Below the pieces are notes generated by a model. That model ran no database searches. It saw only the letters and a program-made list of their open reading frames with translations, and was not told the DNA's origin. From Pseudomonadota bacterium (GTDB taxonomy: Bacteria > Desulfobacterota > Desulfobacteria > Desulfobacterales > Desulfobacteraceae): 64,000 nucleotides of DNA. Shown here piece after piece: positions 63,800 through 64,000 of the stretch. The DNA is taken from contig JAHJLV010000044.1 of assembly GCA_018821535.1 (NCBI GenBank), positions 1 through 64,000 of the forward strand. The letters run 5' to 3'. The translations under genes were made by a program, and so were the position numbers. Within the stretch, counting starts at the first letter, position 1, and the number at the start of each line of letters is the position of its first letter.

Positions 63800-64000
63800 T
63801 TAAACGGTAATGGAATCAATTTTAATTTCTGTATAATGCTGGCGATGGCCGCGCATTTTTCTGTACCCTTTGCGGCGTTTGTATTTAAACACCAGCTGTT
63901 TTCTATCTCTTGCCTGATCAAGGATATGGGCTTTAACCGAGGCGGTTTCGATTTTCGGGGCACCCAGTGTAATGGTCTCGCCATCTGAATACATGAGGAT
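63800..64000 (-). CDS. rplU: 50S ribosomal protein L21 (C-terminal part, runs off window)
   Basis: The C-terminal 66 codons of L21: ETITLGAPKIE, then FKYKRRKGYRKMRGHRQ and YTEIKIDSI. The N terminus lies beyond position 64000; the ATG near 63994 is internal. It is the first gene of the cluster visible here, 31 nt before rpmA. Confidence 0.93.
   Translation of the reverse strand: MLMYSDGETITLGAPKIETASVKAHILDQARDRKQLVFKYKRRKGYRKMRGHRQHYTEIKIDSITV

Noticed and set aside
1..64000. tRNA, rRNA, CRISPR arrays, prophage or transposase genes
   Set aside because: None recognised by eye on either strand; a covariance-model scan would be needed to exclude small RNAs.

Overview
This 64-kb window reads as chromosomal DNA from a strictly anaerobic, motile Desulfobacterota bacterium, most likely in the Desulfobacterales (Desulfobacter/Desulfobacula/Desulfotignum-like). 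That placement is inference from gene content. The evidence is a ferredoxin-linked 2-oxoacid oxidoreductase (korDABC), a biotin-dependent carboxyltransferase operon, a branched-chain-type ABC importer next to a long-chain acyl-CoA synthetase, a chemoreceptor with a periplasmic c-type haem motif, many PAS hybrid kinases and an Fe-S/DUF3786-type protein. I saw no rRNA, tRNA, CRISPR array, prophage or intact insertion sequence.

Layout: 1-3 kb is an accessory edge with a large imperfect hairpin, an orphan addiction-module antitoxin, a hipB-hipA pair and a phosphopantetheinyl transferase. 3.1-9.7 kb is a chemotaxis operon (haem MCP, cheW, cheA, cheY, cheB; no cheR). 9.7-17.6 kb holds aroE-aroK, a Na/Pi cotransporter, a BON-domain protein, a P-type cation ATPase and an enoyl-CoA hydratase/isomerase. 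17.6-24.4 kb is a leftward livM-livH-livK-livG-livF-acyl-CoA synthetase operon with a divergent MerR-TetR fusion regulator (24.7-25.6 kb). 25.7-30.0 kb is an SPFH-domain membrane protein followed by a very large double-AAA+ protein with a Lon-type protease domain. 30.3-31.6 kb is an orphan pilin-like pair. 31.7-37.5 kb is a leftward rdgB, nitroreductase, radical SAM, DUF6178-like, flavoprotein, split-barrel run. 37.7-46.7 kb has an Fe-S protein, two hybrid histidine kinases around an FGGY kinase, and a PLP decarboxylase. 47.2-50.0 kb is korDABC. 50.2-54.3 kb is a glycosyltransferase and a receiver/FapA pair. 54.8-58.6 kb is the carboxyltransferase operon. 59.4-64.0 kb is the conserved rplU-rpmA-obgE-nadD-rsfS-gpmI cluster ending in a solo HsdR-N-type protein; rplU runs off the window.

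How it fits together: the importer, acyl-CoA synthetase, enoyl-CoA hydratase/isomerase, biotin carboxyltransferases and KorDABC form a plausible route from imported carboxylic acids to central carbon. The haem chemoreceptor cluster would steer the cell along redox or ligand gradients.

The most novel candidate is the two-gene SPFH plus AAA-AAA-Lon system, which looks like a membrane-scaffolded protease built differently from HflKC-FtsH. A second theme is receiver domains without their phospho-acceptor aspartate: Glu in a stand-alone regulator, Asn in the adjacent FapA-family protein, and a hydrophobic residue in CheB.
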